DNA from: Zygnema cylindricum | Taxonomy: Eukaryota; Streptophyta; Zygnematophyceae; Zygnematales; Zygnemataceae | Reading direction: 5' to 3' | DNA: 42,892 nucleotides | Assembly: GCA_037447655.1 (NCBI GenBank) | Contig: JBBHKE010000580.1 | Span: 1 to 42,892 of the forward strand | Shown: piece after piece, positions 1 through 12,015 of the stretch | Numbering within the stretch: position 1 is the first letter of the stretch | How the letters are laid out: every line of letters starts with the position of its first letter | Notes under the pieces: generated by a model | What the model saw: only the letters and a program-made list of their open reading frames with translations | The model's database searches: none | Told to the model about the DNA's origin: nothing | Translations under genes and position numbers: made by a program

Positions 1-1
1 A

Positions 2-2303
2 CTAACTGTTCCATATTCTCTAGAAGAAATTGGTGTCTCATAAAGACTAAATAGAACTATTACGGAAAGCTCTATGTCCATGCTTGCGGATAAGGACGTA
101 GATCCCAAATTCTGGGCTGAAGCATTAAATTGTGCAGTTAATATCAAAAATAGGATAGGTTCAAGATCGGTAGAAACCACTCATTACGAGATCTGGACAG
201 GTAGAAAACCAGATGTTAGTCACTTCAAAGTCTTTGGAAGTAAATGCTTTATTTGGGATATGCCTAATGATAAATAGAAAATGGAACCTAAAGGATTACC
301 GGGCATTATGTTAGGATATGATGATCACTCTAAACGTTATAAAGTCTTTATGTTTGAGAGGCAGAAAATTATAGTAGCAAGGAATATTGTTGTCAAAGAT
401 GAACTAGACACGATAGACTTATTTAAAATGACAGAGCAGCAAAAGCAGCAAAAAGTACAGGAATATGTCATTTTAGATAGCATCTATAATATTATCCCAC
501 AGGTGCAAAACCCATCGGTGGTAACACAACAGTCCGAACTTAATTGGGTTCCCCAACAAGTTCATGTCCAAGCGGACCAACAACAGCCACTACATACAGA
601 TCACAACCAGCGCAACAAGCGCAGCGCAAGGGATCCGACAATTTCAGCCTCAGAATTTCTAGGGTGAAGAAGATCCAGTAGCCGCCTGCAATCAAGTTCT
701 CACTTTGTCTACTCGGCAGCCTCAAAGGAGCCTTTGACCATCCGAGAAGCCTTCTCATCACCAGAGCGAAATCAATGGATTGAGGCGGCAAACGATGAAA
801 TGAAGTCGATCATGGAGGCTCAGACATGGGAGCTTGTGGACCTTCCTTCGGATCGAAAAGCGATCAGCAGCAAATGGGTATTTAAGGTGAAGTTAAATCC
901 AAATAATACCATTGAACGATATAAGGCTAGACTTGTGGCAAAGGGATATAATCAAAAAGAAGGAATTGATTTTGAAGAAACTTTCTCTCCGGTTGTAAGA
1001 TTTCCGACCGTTAGGATTTTTTTATCTCTAGCTACTATAGAGGATATGGAAATACATCAGATGGATGTAAAGATGGCCTTTTTGCATGGAGAACTAGAGG
1101 AGACTATTTACATGCAGCAGCCTAAAATGTATGCAAAACTTGGAAAATAGCGCTTGGTATGCAAACTACTAAAATCTTTGTACGGCATAAAACAGGCCCC
1201 TAGGCAAAGGAATTTAAAACTTGATGAATTCTTAATTAGCCTAAGATTTAAAAAGATAAGCTCTGATCACTCTATCTATGTTTTAAAAGGTGAGAATAGA
1301 ATAGTGTACATAGCAGTGTATGTAGATGATCTACTATTAGTTAGCAAATAAATGGCAGAAATTAACAAAATTAAAATTGTTTTAAACTCACGGTTCGTAA
1401 TGAAAGACCTCGGTGAGGCAAAATATATTTTGGGCATCGAGGTAGAGAGGGACAGGAAAAACAGATTAATAAAACTGACTCAAATGGAGGCTATTGGGAA
1501 CATGTTAGATGAATATGGAATGCGTGGGGCAAAAGGATGTGTAACACCAATGGAGTTTCGGCATAAGTTAGAAGGGGAAGAAACAGAACCGGGTGTTACT
1601 GTTAGAGAAACTTTTGAGTCAACGGAGGATGATCATATGGCCATGATACCTTACAGACTGATAGTGGGAAGCCTAATATATTTCATGAACTGTACCCGTC
1701 CGGATATCGCTGCAGCAGTTGGGGTACTGAGCAGAAGTCTATAGAATCCGAAGCAATCTGACCGTGATGCAGCAAAAAGTGTTTTAAGATACTTGGCAGG
1801 AACCAAAGACCTCAAACTCACACTAGGGCGAGGAGAAGTGAAGCTGCAAACATGGAGTGATGCGAGCTATGGCGACATGCCAAGCCGAAATCCACCACAA
1901 GGTTTATTATGCAAATTAGGAATGGGAGTTACTGTTGGAGCACTAAACTTCACAAGGTCACGGCTCAATCGACGATGGAGTCATAATATATGGCAGCGAG
2001 CTCAGCCCTCAAAGAACTCTTATGGGTGAAATCCATGTTGCAAGAACTAGGATACATGCATGTTGGTCCACAGGTGATTTGGTGTGATAACCAGGCTGCC
2101 ATTGCCATTGCTTCTAACCCGAGTCACCACTTGAAAAGCAAGCACATGAATGTAAGGTTACATTTTGTAAGAGAAAAGTGGTTTGTAGAGTGATTAAATT
2201 ATGTTATTTGCAAGATGCTAAAATGATTGCAAATATGCTCACTAAAGCTCTTCCTGCTACTAAGTTGAAGTATTATAGGGATGTAGTGGGATTAAGTGAA
2301 TAG
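2..2303 (+). pseudogene. Ty1/copia retrotransposon pol remnant (integrase C-terminal part, reverse transcriptase, RNase H)
   Basis: The translated frame gives the integrase C-terminal part (about 2-420), a linker, reverse transcriptase (about 734-1740) and RNase H (about 1745-2303). Visible motifs are QMDVKMAFLHGELEE, the catalytic YVDDLLLV around 1318-1342, SLYGIKQAP, and the RNase H stretch SALKELLWVKSMLQELGY. The terminal segment MIANMLTKALPATK ends at a stop at 2301-2303. The copy is dead. In-frame stops lie at 41-43, 275-277, 665-667, 1148-1150, 1349-1351, 1742-1744 and 1984-1986. The frame shifts near 1880-1895 and again near 2178. Upstream protease, gag and the 5' LTR are outside the window. 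The domain order IN-RT-RH is that of Ty1/copia, not Ty3/gypsy. Integration and reverse transcription functions are known for the family and are not expected here. Confidence 0.93.
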
Positions 2304-2305
2304 TT

Positions 2306-2440
2306 GAGTTGCTGCACTGCTATACTGCCATGCTGCGCTAGTCCGACAACGGGGATGTAGTGGGACTAGGTGACTTGCTAAAATTACTACGTTGCTATGC
2401 TGCGATGCTGCACTAGTTCGACATCATAGTTGCGCTAGCA
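2306..2440 (+). repeat. imperfect tandem duplication between pol and the 3' LTR
   Basis: Two imperfect copies of a stretch rich in GCTGC and GCTATGCTGC, each ending in CACTAGTTCGACA or CGCTAGTCCGACA, lie about 85 bp apart. This is the untranslated spacer between the pol stop and the polypurine tract. No coding potential is seen. Confidence 0.5.
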
Positions 2441-2450
2441 TAATGAGTCT

Positions 2451-2465
2451 AAAGATTTAGAGGAG
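2451..2465 (+). other. polypurine tract of the copia element
   Basis: The purine-rich run AAAGATTTAGAGGAG lies directly before TGTTGG, a typical 5' LTR terminus. In LTR retrotransposons this is where plus-strand DNA synthesis is primed. Its position after pol and before TGTTGG supports the LTR boundary at 2466. Confidence 0.6.
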
Positions 2466-2872
2466 TGTTGGTTTTTGAAAGCTTAAGTCTCAGCAAATCT
2501 ATAGGGACACGTGTCGTCACTTGAAGCACAGTGAAAGTTTTTATGGTACTGACACCAGCATTGGAACAGCGCAGCTGCGACGCAGATGGAACAAGCGCAG
2601 CTGCGGTTATTTTTGATATGGTCCGTACAAACGAACGCACTCTGCGACGGAATGGGACAATGCAACTACATATATATTTGTACAAGACAACACAATTGCT
2701 ACGCAACAAGACAAACGCAGCTACGACTATTTTTGGTACGGGACAACGCAGCTGCTACGAAGCTGCAGATATTCGAATGTGATTTAGAATTGGACTGCGC
2801 TGCTACGGTTGAACATAATCGAGTCAACGGACAAGATCCACAGATGAGTTACTGGCAAATATTTTTACAACA
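2466..2872 (+). mobile_element. 3' LTR of the copia element (right end uncertain)
   Basis: The start is set by TGTTGG right after the polypurine tract. The end at 2872 is only a guess, based on the first suitable CAACA terminus. The partner 5' LTR is outside the window, so the boundary cannot be confirmed. Inside are several imperfect GCAGCTGCG/GCAGCTACG motifs (2568-2765) and a TATATATA-like stretch near 2670 that could be the LTR promoter. Unassigned sequence continues to about 3360. Confidence 0.4.
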
Positions 2873-3360
2873 ACTGAGTGGATATATCCGAACAAACTTA
2901 ACTAGCCTGCGGCGAGTATTTGTACAATCACTTAGTACAAATTCTCAGTAATATTGATTGTATAGTGGTAAATTAGTTTTAGCGTGATTAGGAGTAATTA
3001 GATCTCAGTGGTTGTTTTGTGTTTTGGACATATCTCTTAGGATCACCTGTATCGACGGTACAGCATTATGTAATAGGACAACTAAAAGTAGATACTCATT
3101 AAGAGTATAAGAATTAGGACTTATAATCTTTTTGTATCCAGACATCCACTGAGTAATGTGCAGAATGTTTTTGGGAAACTTCTGAGTTGCTGATCTTAGT
3201 GTATGTTGGATCAATTGTACTAAAACTTTAGGAGTTGTCAGTCTTTGTAGTATTCTATACTGTGGTATAGTTTGTAGAAGGTTGAATCTTTTTATCAGGT
3301 TTGGTAAGCTGTAAGAAGCAGCTGTTTGATAAGATTCTTGATAAGCTTCTGTGAGTGAAT

Positions 3361-3420
3361 CATGTCTACTTCTACTACTACTGTTGCTGCTCCACCTGCA
3401 CCGGTGTTCGTAGATCAACA
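3361..3420 (+). other. possible start of a second copia gag on the + strand
   Basis: An ATG at 3361 opens a Ser/Thr/Ala/Pro-rich peptide, MSTSTTTVAAPPAPVF, which resembles the low-complexity N-termini of plant copia Gag proteins. It then runs into the antisense gag relic at about 3410-3420 and loses any Gag likeness. No clear primer-binding site precedes it. It could be a junction between two elements or simple-sequence chance. Confidence 0.25.
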
Positions 3421-4900
3421 AAAAAGGTGGTTGGCTCGTCGTCGTCCCCTTCACTATCTTGTCCTTCACCATTAAAGTGGCCTTGGCTGCCATATCGGCC
3501 GCCACGTCCTCCTCGTTCCCCTCCACCAAAGGGGCCACTGCCACGTCCACTAAATCTGTCTCCGCCTCTGCCGCGGCTACCGCCTCCATTCGATTTCACG
3601 TAGCATTGGGGACTAATATGTCCCCATTTCCCGCAATAGTGACATTGCTTCTCCTTGTCCGGGCATGAGGAGGGCATATGGCTTGACTTGTTACATTTAA
3701 AACATGTAACTGCAGACTGGTCTTAGAAAGGAGGTTGGCCGAGAAAGCCTCCCCTCTTTTCGGTGCTCCTCCCCTTTCCTCTTGATCCACCTCCTCTGCC
3801 CCTTCCCCCACTCCCCCCACGGAGAAAATTTAGATCCGCATGTTCTTGAGAGGACGCGTTAAGAGGTCCATAGGCCGAGGCCATAGGAGGACCTCCGCGA
3901 TTTCTTTCGGTTGTCTTGGGGTAATTCACGGTAAATTCATAGCTCGTATTTGTTTGTGCCCAAAGAATTTCCTTAAGATAGGTGATGTAATCAGATAATG
4001 CATCGACGAGTCTGATCACCTTATCCTCCTCGATAATAATCGGGGCATTATTTGAGAGTTTCTCCACGATGATGTTATATCGCTTGATTGCATCACCGAT
4101 CGATTCATTGAATTTTATTTTAAACTGAATATAATCCGTGTAAGCATATTGCTCTTTGTTTTGAAGGCCCTTTTGAAATTGGTCTTCGAGAGCCTTCCGA
4201 TATTCGTGCGTTGTATTTCGAGTAAAGATGTGATTGTGCACCGAAGCGGTGCATGATTGCATGAGACTGGTGATAGCGGCAAGATTTTTTTTTCTTCCAA
4301 AGGCGGCGGCCTTCAAATCATCGATCGGCATTTTTCCTCTCCGTTCACGATCTTCCGAAGATGACGAAGAATAAGTTGGGCTTTGATGTATTTCTTCCAA
4401 ATTTGATAGTTAGATCCATTCAAGAGGACGATCTTCCCCGGCATCAAAGGGATCGGTAACTCATCATCGAATTCGTAGTCAAGAACCGAGTCGTTCTCAA
4501 TCACAAATTTCCCCTTTCGGAGTACCTCCTTCAAAGCATCGTCATTCAAGACCCCTCCATCCGAAGCCACCTCCAAAAAATCTAAGATCGGATCCTCCTC
4601 CACCTTCAACTTCCTCTTTCGATTAGCATCCAAGATTTGTTGATCTACGAGTGTTAGGAAGCCATCAAATAATTTATTGAGGTGATCTTCGCTTAACACC
4701 ACCCCTTCCTTGTTCTCTTCCTCTCCTTGTGGAAGTGGGTTGGAGGGAGAAGCCACGTCAAAAGTAGCCACTCTTACGCCGAAGTATTTAACACTCTGAT
4801 CTGGAGATGAATTGTACAGATCCGGCAGATGCGGTGGACTTGGATTTGGAGCCACAATAGGAGAAGGTGTAGAGGTTGACTTTTTCTTCTTTCCCCCCAT
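3378..4900 (-). pseudogene. Ty1/copia Gag polyprotein remnant with two CCHC zinc knuckles
   Basis: Reading starts at the ATG at 4900, in an excellent Kozak context (GCCGCCATGG). An acidic/proline-rich head is followed by a Gag segment (LLNGSNYQIWKKYIKAQL, about 4440-4380), a UBN2-like helical region (KMPIDDLKAAAFGRKKN, about 4330 onward), a Gly/Arg-rich stretch, and two CCHC zinc knuckles at about 3695-3620: CFKCNKSSHMPSSC and CHYCGKWGHISPQC. Each fits C-x2-C-x4-H-x4-C. Two defects are visible: a frameshift between about 4330 and 4400, and an in-frame TAA at 3723-3725 just before the first knuckle. Gag forms the virus-like particle and the knuckles bind RNA. Protease and pol are missing, so the relic is truncated near 3380. 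Confidence 0.85.
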
Positions 4901-4945
4901 GGCGGCAAGACTTGCCACCTTGAAAACTCTTAATGGAGCACACAA

Positions 4946-4957
4946 GCTCGGATTCCA
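4946..4957 (-). other. degenerate primer-binding site upstream of the antisense gag
   Basis: On the minus strand the sequence TGGAATCCGAGC matches 10 of 12 bases of TGGTATCAGAGC, the initiator-tRNA-Met primer site of most plant copia elements. It lies about 45 bp upstream of the gag ATG, where a 5' LTR should end. The 5' LTR would then occupy about 4960 to 5470 or less, but its outer end could not be fixed. Confidence 0.45.
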
Positions 4958-6700
4958 CTTGTAAGGATATATACACAGTATGACAGAAGGAAAGACAGCG
5001 TAAAATGCGGAAGCAAAGATAACAAAAAGAGAGTACTTCATCAAAAGACAAATGTATTTTATCGGAAGTTTTTCCCCTCTTTCAAATATAGTTTCTCACA
5101 AAATCGACTAAGTCCTTATACTACTCACACGAAACAAACAAGTACTACATAATCGCACGTCGTACAAAAGGACGCGCACGAACCAATCAAACTACAGTAC
5201 CTGCGTACAAATCTAAAGTACTACGCACGCAAATCCAAACCAAACCAAACTATAATTAAACTAACACACAACGCCAAACAAAACCACACGCTAACTAAAT
5301 AATGAATTTTACGGCGCTCAGCAAAACTGAGACGCCTTTTCACAATGTTCGTAATACCTTCCATCCCTTTTTTGTCTCCTCCTTTGCAACATTCTTTGCC
5401 TTCAAACGTTTCCTCGTAATCTATTTTCTCAAATAAGTTCAATATCCACTTTCTTGACACAATTTCAACACTATGAAATAATACGTAGAAATTATATAGT
5501 ATCATGTCATCAAATGTGATATTGAATGGCGTTAGAATCGACATGAGATCCGGCGTGTCTCTCTCTCAGGCGCCATTTATATTGTATTGCCGGTTGAATT
5601 TAGTCTTGCCATTGCATTTTCGGATATGCAATTTTCTGTTTTCAGGTCGTGGCAAGATGGTTCTCGTGCGAATGCGTGCGACCCAGTTTTACAAAAATCA
5701 CTTTGGCCCCATGGACCTTGGGCCTTAAACAGAGTGGCCAATGGTAAAATCCGCCAAAAACTAGATTATGAAACTTGGCTATGTGTGGTGAGACCACAAA
5801 GCTTTAATGACTCATACACTCTCCCAAGTGTGGACTACTCATTGTCTGTGCATATCCTCTTTCGACACCTCTACCGTTGGGGATTTCTGTGAGAGACTCC
5901 TGTGTATGCTTGTAGTGGGATCCGCTTGTGCGTGGTTGTGGAAGTCATCTTCGATTGACGCGAATGGCCGGTCTGGAATTTCAGCTTTGTGTACGCTTCA
6001 CCCAATGGCAGCCCACCACAGATCACTACCATGCCACGCTAGTTCATTAGTCCAACCAGGACGAACTCTTAAAAGTTAAAATACATTTGTTACTGTTGAA
6101 ACTAGGACTAGTGCATAAGGAAGCTTGTCTTCGGATTATATATTTTTCTTTGTAATTAATTTCAGGCCGTGAAATTATTTAAGACAAACATTTCAGCTTT
6201 TTCTTTTTACAACTCCTTTTCCATTTTCATTCTTAGTTCTTTGCTGCATCTTCATTTATGATCTTTTTTTTTTTTTTCAATCTTGAATCCTACCGTGAGG
6301 GGCAGGAGGTGGAAGGGGACTACCAGGGCATGAGAGAGAAAGAAAGAAAAAAGGAAAAGAAGAGTATGATTATATATTTATTTGTTTTAATCTTTTTAAA
6401 CACAAAGCTTTATAATGTCTTAAAACACCATAAGCAGTAGTAGAATGTTTTCTTCTTTTTTGAGAAAATGTTCCCTTTCGAAGATCACTTAACAAATAGA
6501 AACGGGAGTAAATTGAAGCGCAATCTAATCACTCCAAAGAAAGCTACAAAATAAGAGTACCTAAAAAATATTAACAACTACTAGAAACCACATCATATAA
6601 GGACCGTCTCCTCATAGGATAAAGTCGAGTCGAATCAAGATGACCGGCCGCATAAAACAGAAACCTCCGCAGTCCTTCAACCTCCTCTCCCGCTTTCACC
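4958..6700. other. intergenic stretch, possibly including a decayed LTR
   Basis: No coding region is recognised. The left part may contain the 5' LTR of the antisense gag relic. A T-run lies at about 6267-6278. The right end (about 6480-6700) should hold the 3' UTR of the GTPase gene. No convincing poly(A) signal or RNA gene was found. Confidence 0.5.
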
Positions 6701-9700
6701 TCAATGGAGGCGTCTGGCGACTTCCGCGGCCAAAGTTGCAGCGGCTAACGCAGCCGTACCAACACCTGCACCAGCAACTTTCAACTGTGTACCACGACAA
6801 GTGAATATCACTTCCGGTTGGCTGCGCTCCATCTCCCCATCAATCTCCGTTTTGAGCTTCTCTCGGATCGCGACATCATCATCCCATGCCATCACGGACA
6901 CTTTGGCATCTGGAAATCATGAAACCCTCGTGTCAACTAGCAAGCTGGAGACTGCTTCAATAGGAAATTGGCTATGTGAACTAGTGTCCCCGATAAACCC
7001 AGATCATTTCAAGTCAAAGGTGCGTCGTTCTAAAGGCCCTTATATGAAAATAAATGGTAAAAAGCACATTGTTGGAACAATGTTGAATGACAGTACCTGC
7101 TGCACCGTTGTCAAACAGAGACATGACTTGCTCCACATTTTTCTCAAAGATAGACATCATCTGCTTCGTCGTTAAACAAAAGACCATTTGCATAGGGTCC
7201 TTTTCCAATATGTATTGGACACTGTTAACAAACATTTTCAAAGCTGCGGCTTTGTGATGGTTTAAGGTTTTCAGATACGCCCCATGCAGTTCCTGTGAAC
7301 AACTAAAAGCGCCCATCAACGACTTTATGAGTAAGTTCTCTAGCGATCCAATTGGACGATTGAAACTTGACCAATTAAATATCTTTTTGTCAAGTAGATA
7401 AAGAACAACAGTGAATAGCACATCAACATACAATGAAGCACAAGAAGAAAAATGATGAATGAGAAAGAAAAAAAAGCAAAAAAAAAAAAAAATACCTCGC
7501 CAAGTCTAGACTGTAGCCTCTCGCTTTCCTTGTTCTGAATAGCCTCATCAAACATAGCTGCTTCGTTGCGATATCTGCAATTCAAGGACGAATCAGGAGG
7601 ATTCGGAAGCAAAGGAATAATAATCGCAACAGAACGAAACATTCGCAAGACATGAATCGACAAAATCTTCAGGACGGAGTGCCTCATTGAAAAAAAGAAT
7701 CATGAGTCTATATATAACTTGAAGAGTGGACACCTGACATTGTTATTTTGAAATAAGTCAACATTAAAACCCATGCACTCGGTATTTCCACGAAACGATT
7801 GCTGAATCATTATTGTGATACGATTGCCTGGTTTGAATAATACCTAGAAATGAAGTTGTTTACGAGGTTGTCAGCTTGACTTCCAAATTCAGTGACAATG
7901 CCCACATTTGCATCAGAGGTAAGTGCAAGAAATTCCTGCGACACAAAGAATGTAAAACCAACACCAAATACCATTATTGTCAAGATGCATCTCCGGACAT
8001 AAGAAAAGTACAACAATATGAATTCAATGTCACAACCGAAAAAAAAACCTTTCACCAGAACTAGCCGACACACCGTGTCAATTTCAAGTGAATTTCAATT
8101 TCAACTTTAAGGTCATTCTTTTCGTGAATGATGATTTGGCAACAGCGTCAAAGGATATTCCAAGAATGATAGGGTGTGCAACCAAAAAATGGCCATACAA
8201 ATATTTTGAGTAACAAGTTATTGCAAAAATCTAGCAATAAATATTTGCTAAGGGCCAACACGGACATCCCTGCATGAGTTTTAGCGGTTTTTCCAAAATC
8301 CGCTACGTCTGGTTACCACAAACTGATGCAGTATCAACAGGCAGGGACTGTCGGCAAAAATTGACTGCTAGAAGTGGAGATACGGAATCGCCAACAGTTG
8401 GCCGAGCAAATATTAATTTGCCCTACACTGTTAATATTTCATACTTCCTAACGGTCGTAGATTCTCCTTCGAACGCTAGAAGTGTGAGCCCTCGCTTCCG
8501 TGCACCCTTTGCTGAGTTCTGGCGGGGTTAAAGGGGACACTACACGTCAAGTCTGTGAAAACGGACACTCCCCCAACCGTTACCGTTGTCTCCCCAAATC
8601 GGTCACACCGATTTCATGACAAGCTCCCAAAGACACTTCACGGATCCTAGGTCCCCCAAACGGATCTGGTCATCCTCTCCCCTTTCCCGCCTCTCTTAAA
8701 GGCGATTCTCAAGTGGCTCGGGCTACGATGGACAAACTCACAGGGTTTGCAACCTCCACCTACTTTAGAAGCCCTTCAACATTGTTGATCAACTTAGACA
8801 AGAACATAAAAGCAGTTGCATGGCATCACAAGGCTTCGGCAAGCTGCCTTCTCGAAATTTTCGGTTTGTTTGCCTCATAGTACAGAAAATAGCCAGACAC
8901 AAAAGTACACATCAAGATCACAAAGTAGCTCTGTAACAGTATGTCCGAGAGATTACCAGGAGCATATACCCTTACCTTTGACTGACGAAGTTCCTTCAGT
9001 ATTATTCCCGCAAGCTCCTTACATTTTACTTCGGCCACCATAATCTACAGCCAGGATATAGTCCATTTAGTATACTTAGACAAAAAACACTCTTTCATTT
9101 ATAAAAGCAGGCTCTAAATACACGGAAAATTACCTTCAGCGCTGGTGGATCTAAAACTTTTTCGTCGATAATACTCCAAATTTCTTGTGTGTGGGCCGCA
9201 AAGTCTCCTGCAAACACCAGCTTTCTTCGATTTCCAGAGATCCCTCCTGATGATCTAGAATCTTGAAATAGTTGGCGGAGCGTTTGTACCTGTACAGAGG
9301 CGGAAACAAATCATCCACAATTACTTCCAAACCAAAAAGCCTGATTCTTCATTACCGATAAAAAATCTTCACAGAAGCGTTGCTACGTGCAAGAAAAAAG
9401 GAGAGCATTAAAAGGGAAGATTCTGACATCCTCACGAAACTCGGCATTTCTGTACTCGTAGTGCGATAGAGCAATCACTTTAACCTGTGAAACACCAAAC
9501 GGAAGACTTTTTACACACGTAATGTCAGGAGGACTAGCAATAGCAACACCACCCAAAACCCGTCGTAAAATACACCGCCCAAGGCTCAAAGCATCAGCAG
9601 ATACAGCACAATATAATCTAACAGAAAGCACACGTCAGATGTAGGAGAAGAAAGGGATAGAAGACACCTACATCGAAAAAGTCTCTCAAAGTTTTATTAC

Positions 9701-11996
9701 CATGGTGGTCGAGCTTCACTACGGCCTTCCAGACCTGTTACAGACAAGCTTCAAGGTTAGCCCGGGAAAAATGCAACTAAACTGCTGTGACTCCAAAGGC
9801 CAAAACAAGAAAGAATAAAAGATAACCTATTATAGACAACATTTCAGGTGAGCCCGGGAAAAATGCAACCAAAGAGCTGTGACTCCAAAGGCCAAAACAA
9901 GAAAGACAAAAAGAAAATATGCGGCAGATCCAGTTTGCTTTCTGGAGCTCTCACCTTCTGTACACCGGCATTGATAGTAGCCTCTAGTTTATCGATAGGT
10001 GTCTGCATAAACCACGTATTTAATGTCTCAACTGTTATCAGAAATGATATTTGAGGCAGAAAGAACGCTTGGGGATAACTAACATCAACGAGGCCAAACA
10101 AGACGCTAGCGTGGGAAAGTAAAGCTTCGATACACTGGGCCAATAGCGAATCAAAGAAATGGTGAAGGGTACTCACGGAGGTCTTGTCGCGGATCACAAA
10201 CAACAATGTTGTCTTTTCCTTGGAAAACAACATCATCATCGCCTGAAAATTAAGACTCACAGCAGTCAGAGATATTTGCTTGAACACATCAGAACTAGGC
10301 CCCCAATAAACATAAAAAAAGGGCATTCGAGCCTGGGGCTTCTACGATCTCACCTGAAACACTAACTTCAGAAGAGGCCAGCTACCCGCTTGTTCTCGTC
10401 CTATGTCATTACACCACCTGGATTCTAAAGAATGAAAGTAAATATCACCAGCTACTTACACATCGATGAATGCCTTCTGAAGTCACTATCATATTGAATG
10501 ACCTGGGCAATTTAATAAAACTAAATCATTTCAAGTGTCACAATTTCCCGCCAGAAACAACATAGCACCCGTTTTGTGGAACATACATGGGGCACATAGC
10601 AAGTAGGAAAAGATAGTCCGTACATGTTTATAAGAACAACGTCAGCTACCTCCAAGGCGAAAACAGAACTTTTCTTCTCAAAGGCGGTATCCTCCTGCAA
10701 GCAACACAAATGTGAACTTGATACCAAAAAAATGAGGAAGCTCAATTGAACCCAAGTCTACCTGTTGACCATCTGACCTTGCATCTTAGTAGTGCCCAGT
10801 ATCGCAATGTTCCGTATGCAAAGAATAACCTAAATATTCTACACAAATTCTTGTTACTACTTAAGTCAGACCACACTGAAAGGTGTGCAGGTTTCAAAGT
10901 ATCAGTGCACTCTAATTACTACTGTCCACCTTAATGATGGTGAGCAGTATAAATTCCTCAACAAATCGACGGCGAGCAATCCAGACACCCTAACCTATTG
11001 GTCAGATAATCTTCATTTACTTTTCTATAAGCAGAGTGCCACACTCCGGCTAGATCAACTACATGTTTTGCAAAGTATCAGAAAATCCGCCAAAGTGGTA
11101 AATAGTAGCTCCAATCCTGTGATAAGCAACATAACATATTATATACCTCGCCTCTTTCGTAACTGTCTGCCCCCTCGAGGTCGAAAACAAATGTACAGGG
11201 GGAAATGTCAGCGGCCTGAGACAGCCATATCCCCCGAGTGGTTTGGCTCCTGCAAAGACATTTATGGCATTTGAAAAGCCAGAAAGTCATGAAACGCAAG
11301 AAAACCTGCTTTTTCAAATGAAAACATGAACATACCCATGCCTAACTCCCCTTAAGTGTTAGGACCAAACAACCCAACGTCACTTGGTAAACACACACAC
11401 ACACACAAAAAAGAAAACCATATTTGTTTTTTTTTTTTCTTAAATAAAAAAGTACATGAATCAACAACATCATGCATGATGAAGTAAAATGCAGAAGAAA
11501 AACTGCAGGGGACAAGCTAACCGGAGTGGATACCAGAAAAACCGATTAACCGGCCGAAGAGAAACAAAGGTTGTTGTTGGTTCGCAAAGGAAAGAAGGGA
11601 TGGGATAGTAGGAAGGATAACATTGTGTTTACTGAAGGCTTTGGTGAATACCTTCCTCGAGTTGCATTCATTTCCTCAAAATTCGTGCCGAAAAGATGGT
11701 TTAGAAGAGTACTCTTTCCTGGAAAAAGCAAAATAAATTGCAAAAAAAATGCGAAGAAATAAGGAAGAAACCGAGACAGCGATGGTGTTGAAATGGCATT
11801 GTAACACGACAAAAAAAAAAAAAAGTTAACGATTTGACTCCTCACCTGAGCTTTGTGGTCCCATGACTGCGACAACGGCATAAGAGAGATCCCAATTAGA
11901 AATCGTCGTAGTCTCGAAGAACCTTCCTACAGCAGTTGGGTTGCGTCGTCCTTCTCCATCGACGACCTGCACTGGGAATCGACTATGTGCTCCCAT
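6701..11996 (-). CDS. RHD3/SEY1-like dynamin-family GTPase (atlastin class), 15 coding exons, C-terminally short
   Basis: Exons on the minus strand: 11996-11846, 11718-11652, 11249-11147, 10694-10624, 10417-10354, 10242-10177, 10002-9955, 9734-9672, 9484-9428, 9289-9134, 9044-8976, 7935-7844, 7574-7496, 7337-7097, 6909-6701. All have GT-AG borders and matching phases, giving about 511 residues. The start of exon 14 (7337) is the least certain border. GTPase motifs are GPQSSGKST (46-54), SQTTRGIW (74-81), DLEG (96-99) and IRDKT (169-173), all in RHD3/SEY1 form. The family fuses ER tubules. After the GTPase domain, helical-bundle segments follow ([22 protein letters not shown]). The family is usually about 750-870 residues and ends in two membrane segments. 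This one ends after a short Gly/Ala-rich tail without that hairpin. A strong splice acceptor 19 bp upstream of the ATG (exon start 12015) suggests an intron in the 5' UTR. Intron 11 (7936-8975, about 1 kb) contains no recognised exon. Confidence 0.85.
9759..9908. repeat. 92-bp-offset direct repeat in intron 7 of the GTPase gene
   Basis: Two near-identical copies of about 59 bp (about 9759-9817 and 9851-9908) share AGCCCGGGAAAAATGCAAC and CTGTGACTCCAAAGGCC. The second copy lies close to the 3' splice site of exon 8 as read from the minus strand. It looks like a local duplication with no coding role. Confidence 0.8.
11392..11408. repeat. AC dinucleotide microsatellite
   Basis: A run of about eight AC units in intron 2 of the GTPase gene, followed by A-rich and T-rich simple sequence up to about 11450. 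Confidence 0.8.
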
Positions 11997-12015
11997 GGCT
12001 AGGCCGCAGGTCGCC

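Noticed and set aside
5221-5544. Minus-strand frame with a hydrophobic segment, considered as the missing membrane hairpin of the GTPase
   Set aside because: Only one hydrophobic stretch at the very end, no resemblance to the conserved hairpin, and it lies beyond a normal stop codon.
8780-8970. Possible extra exon of the GTPase gene in the 1-kb intron ([12 protein letters not shown])
   Set aside because: Splice phases do not match the flanking exons, and direct joining of exons 11 and 12 gives the expected family spacing.
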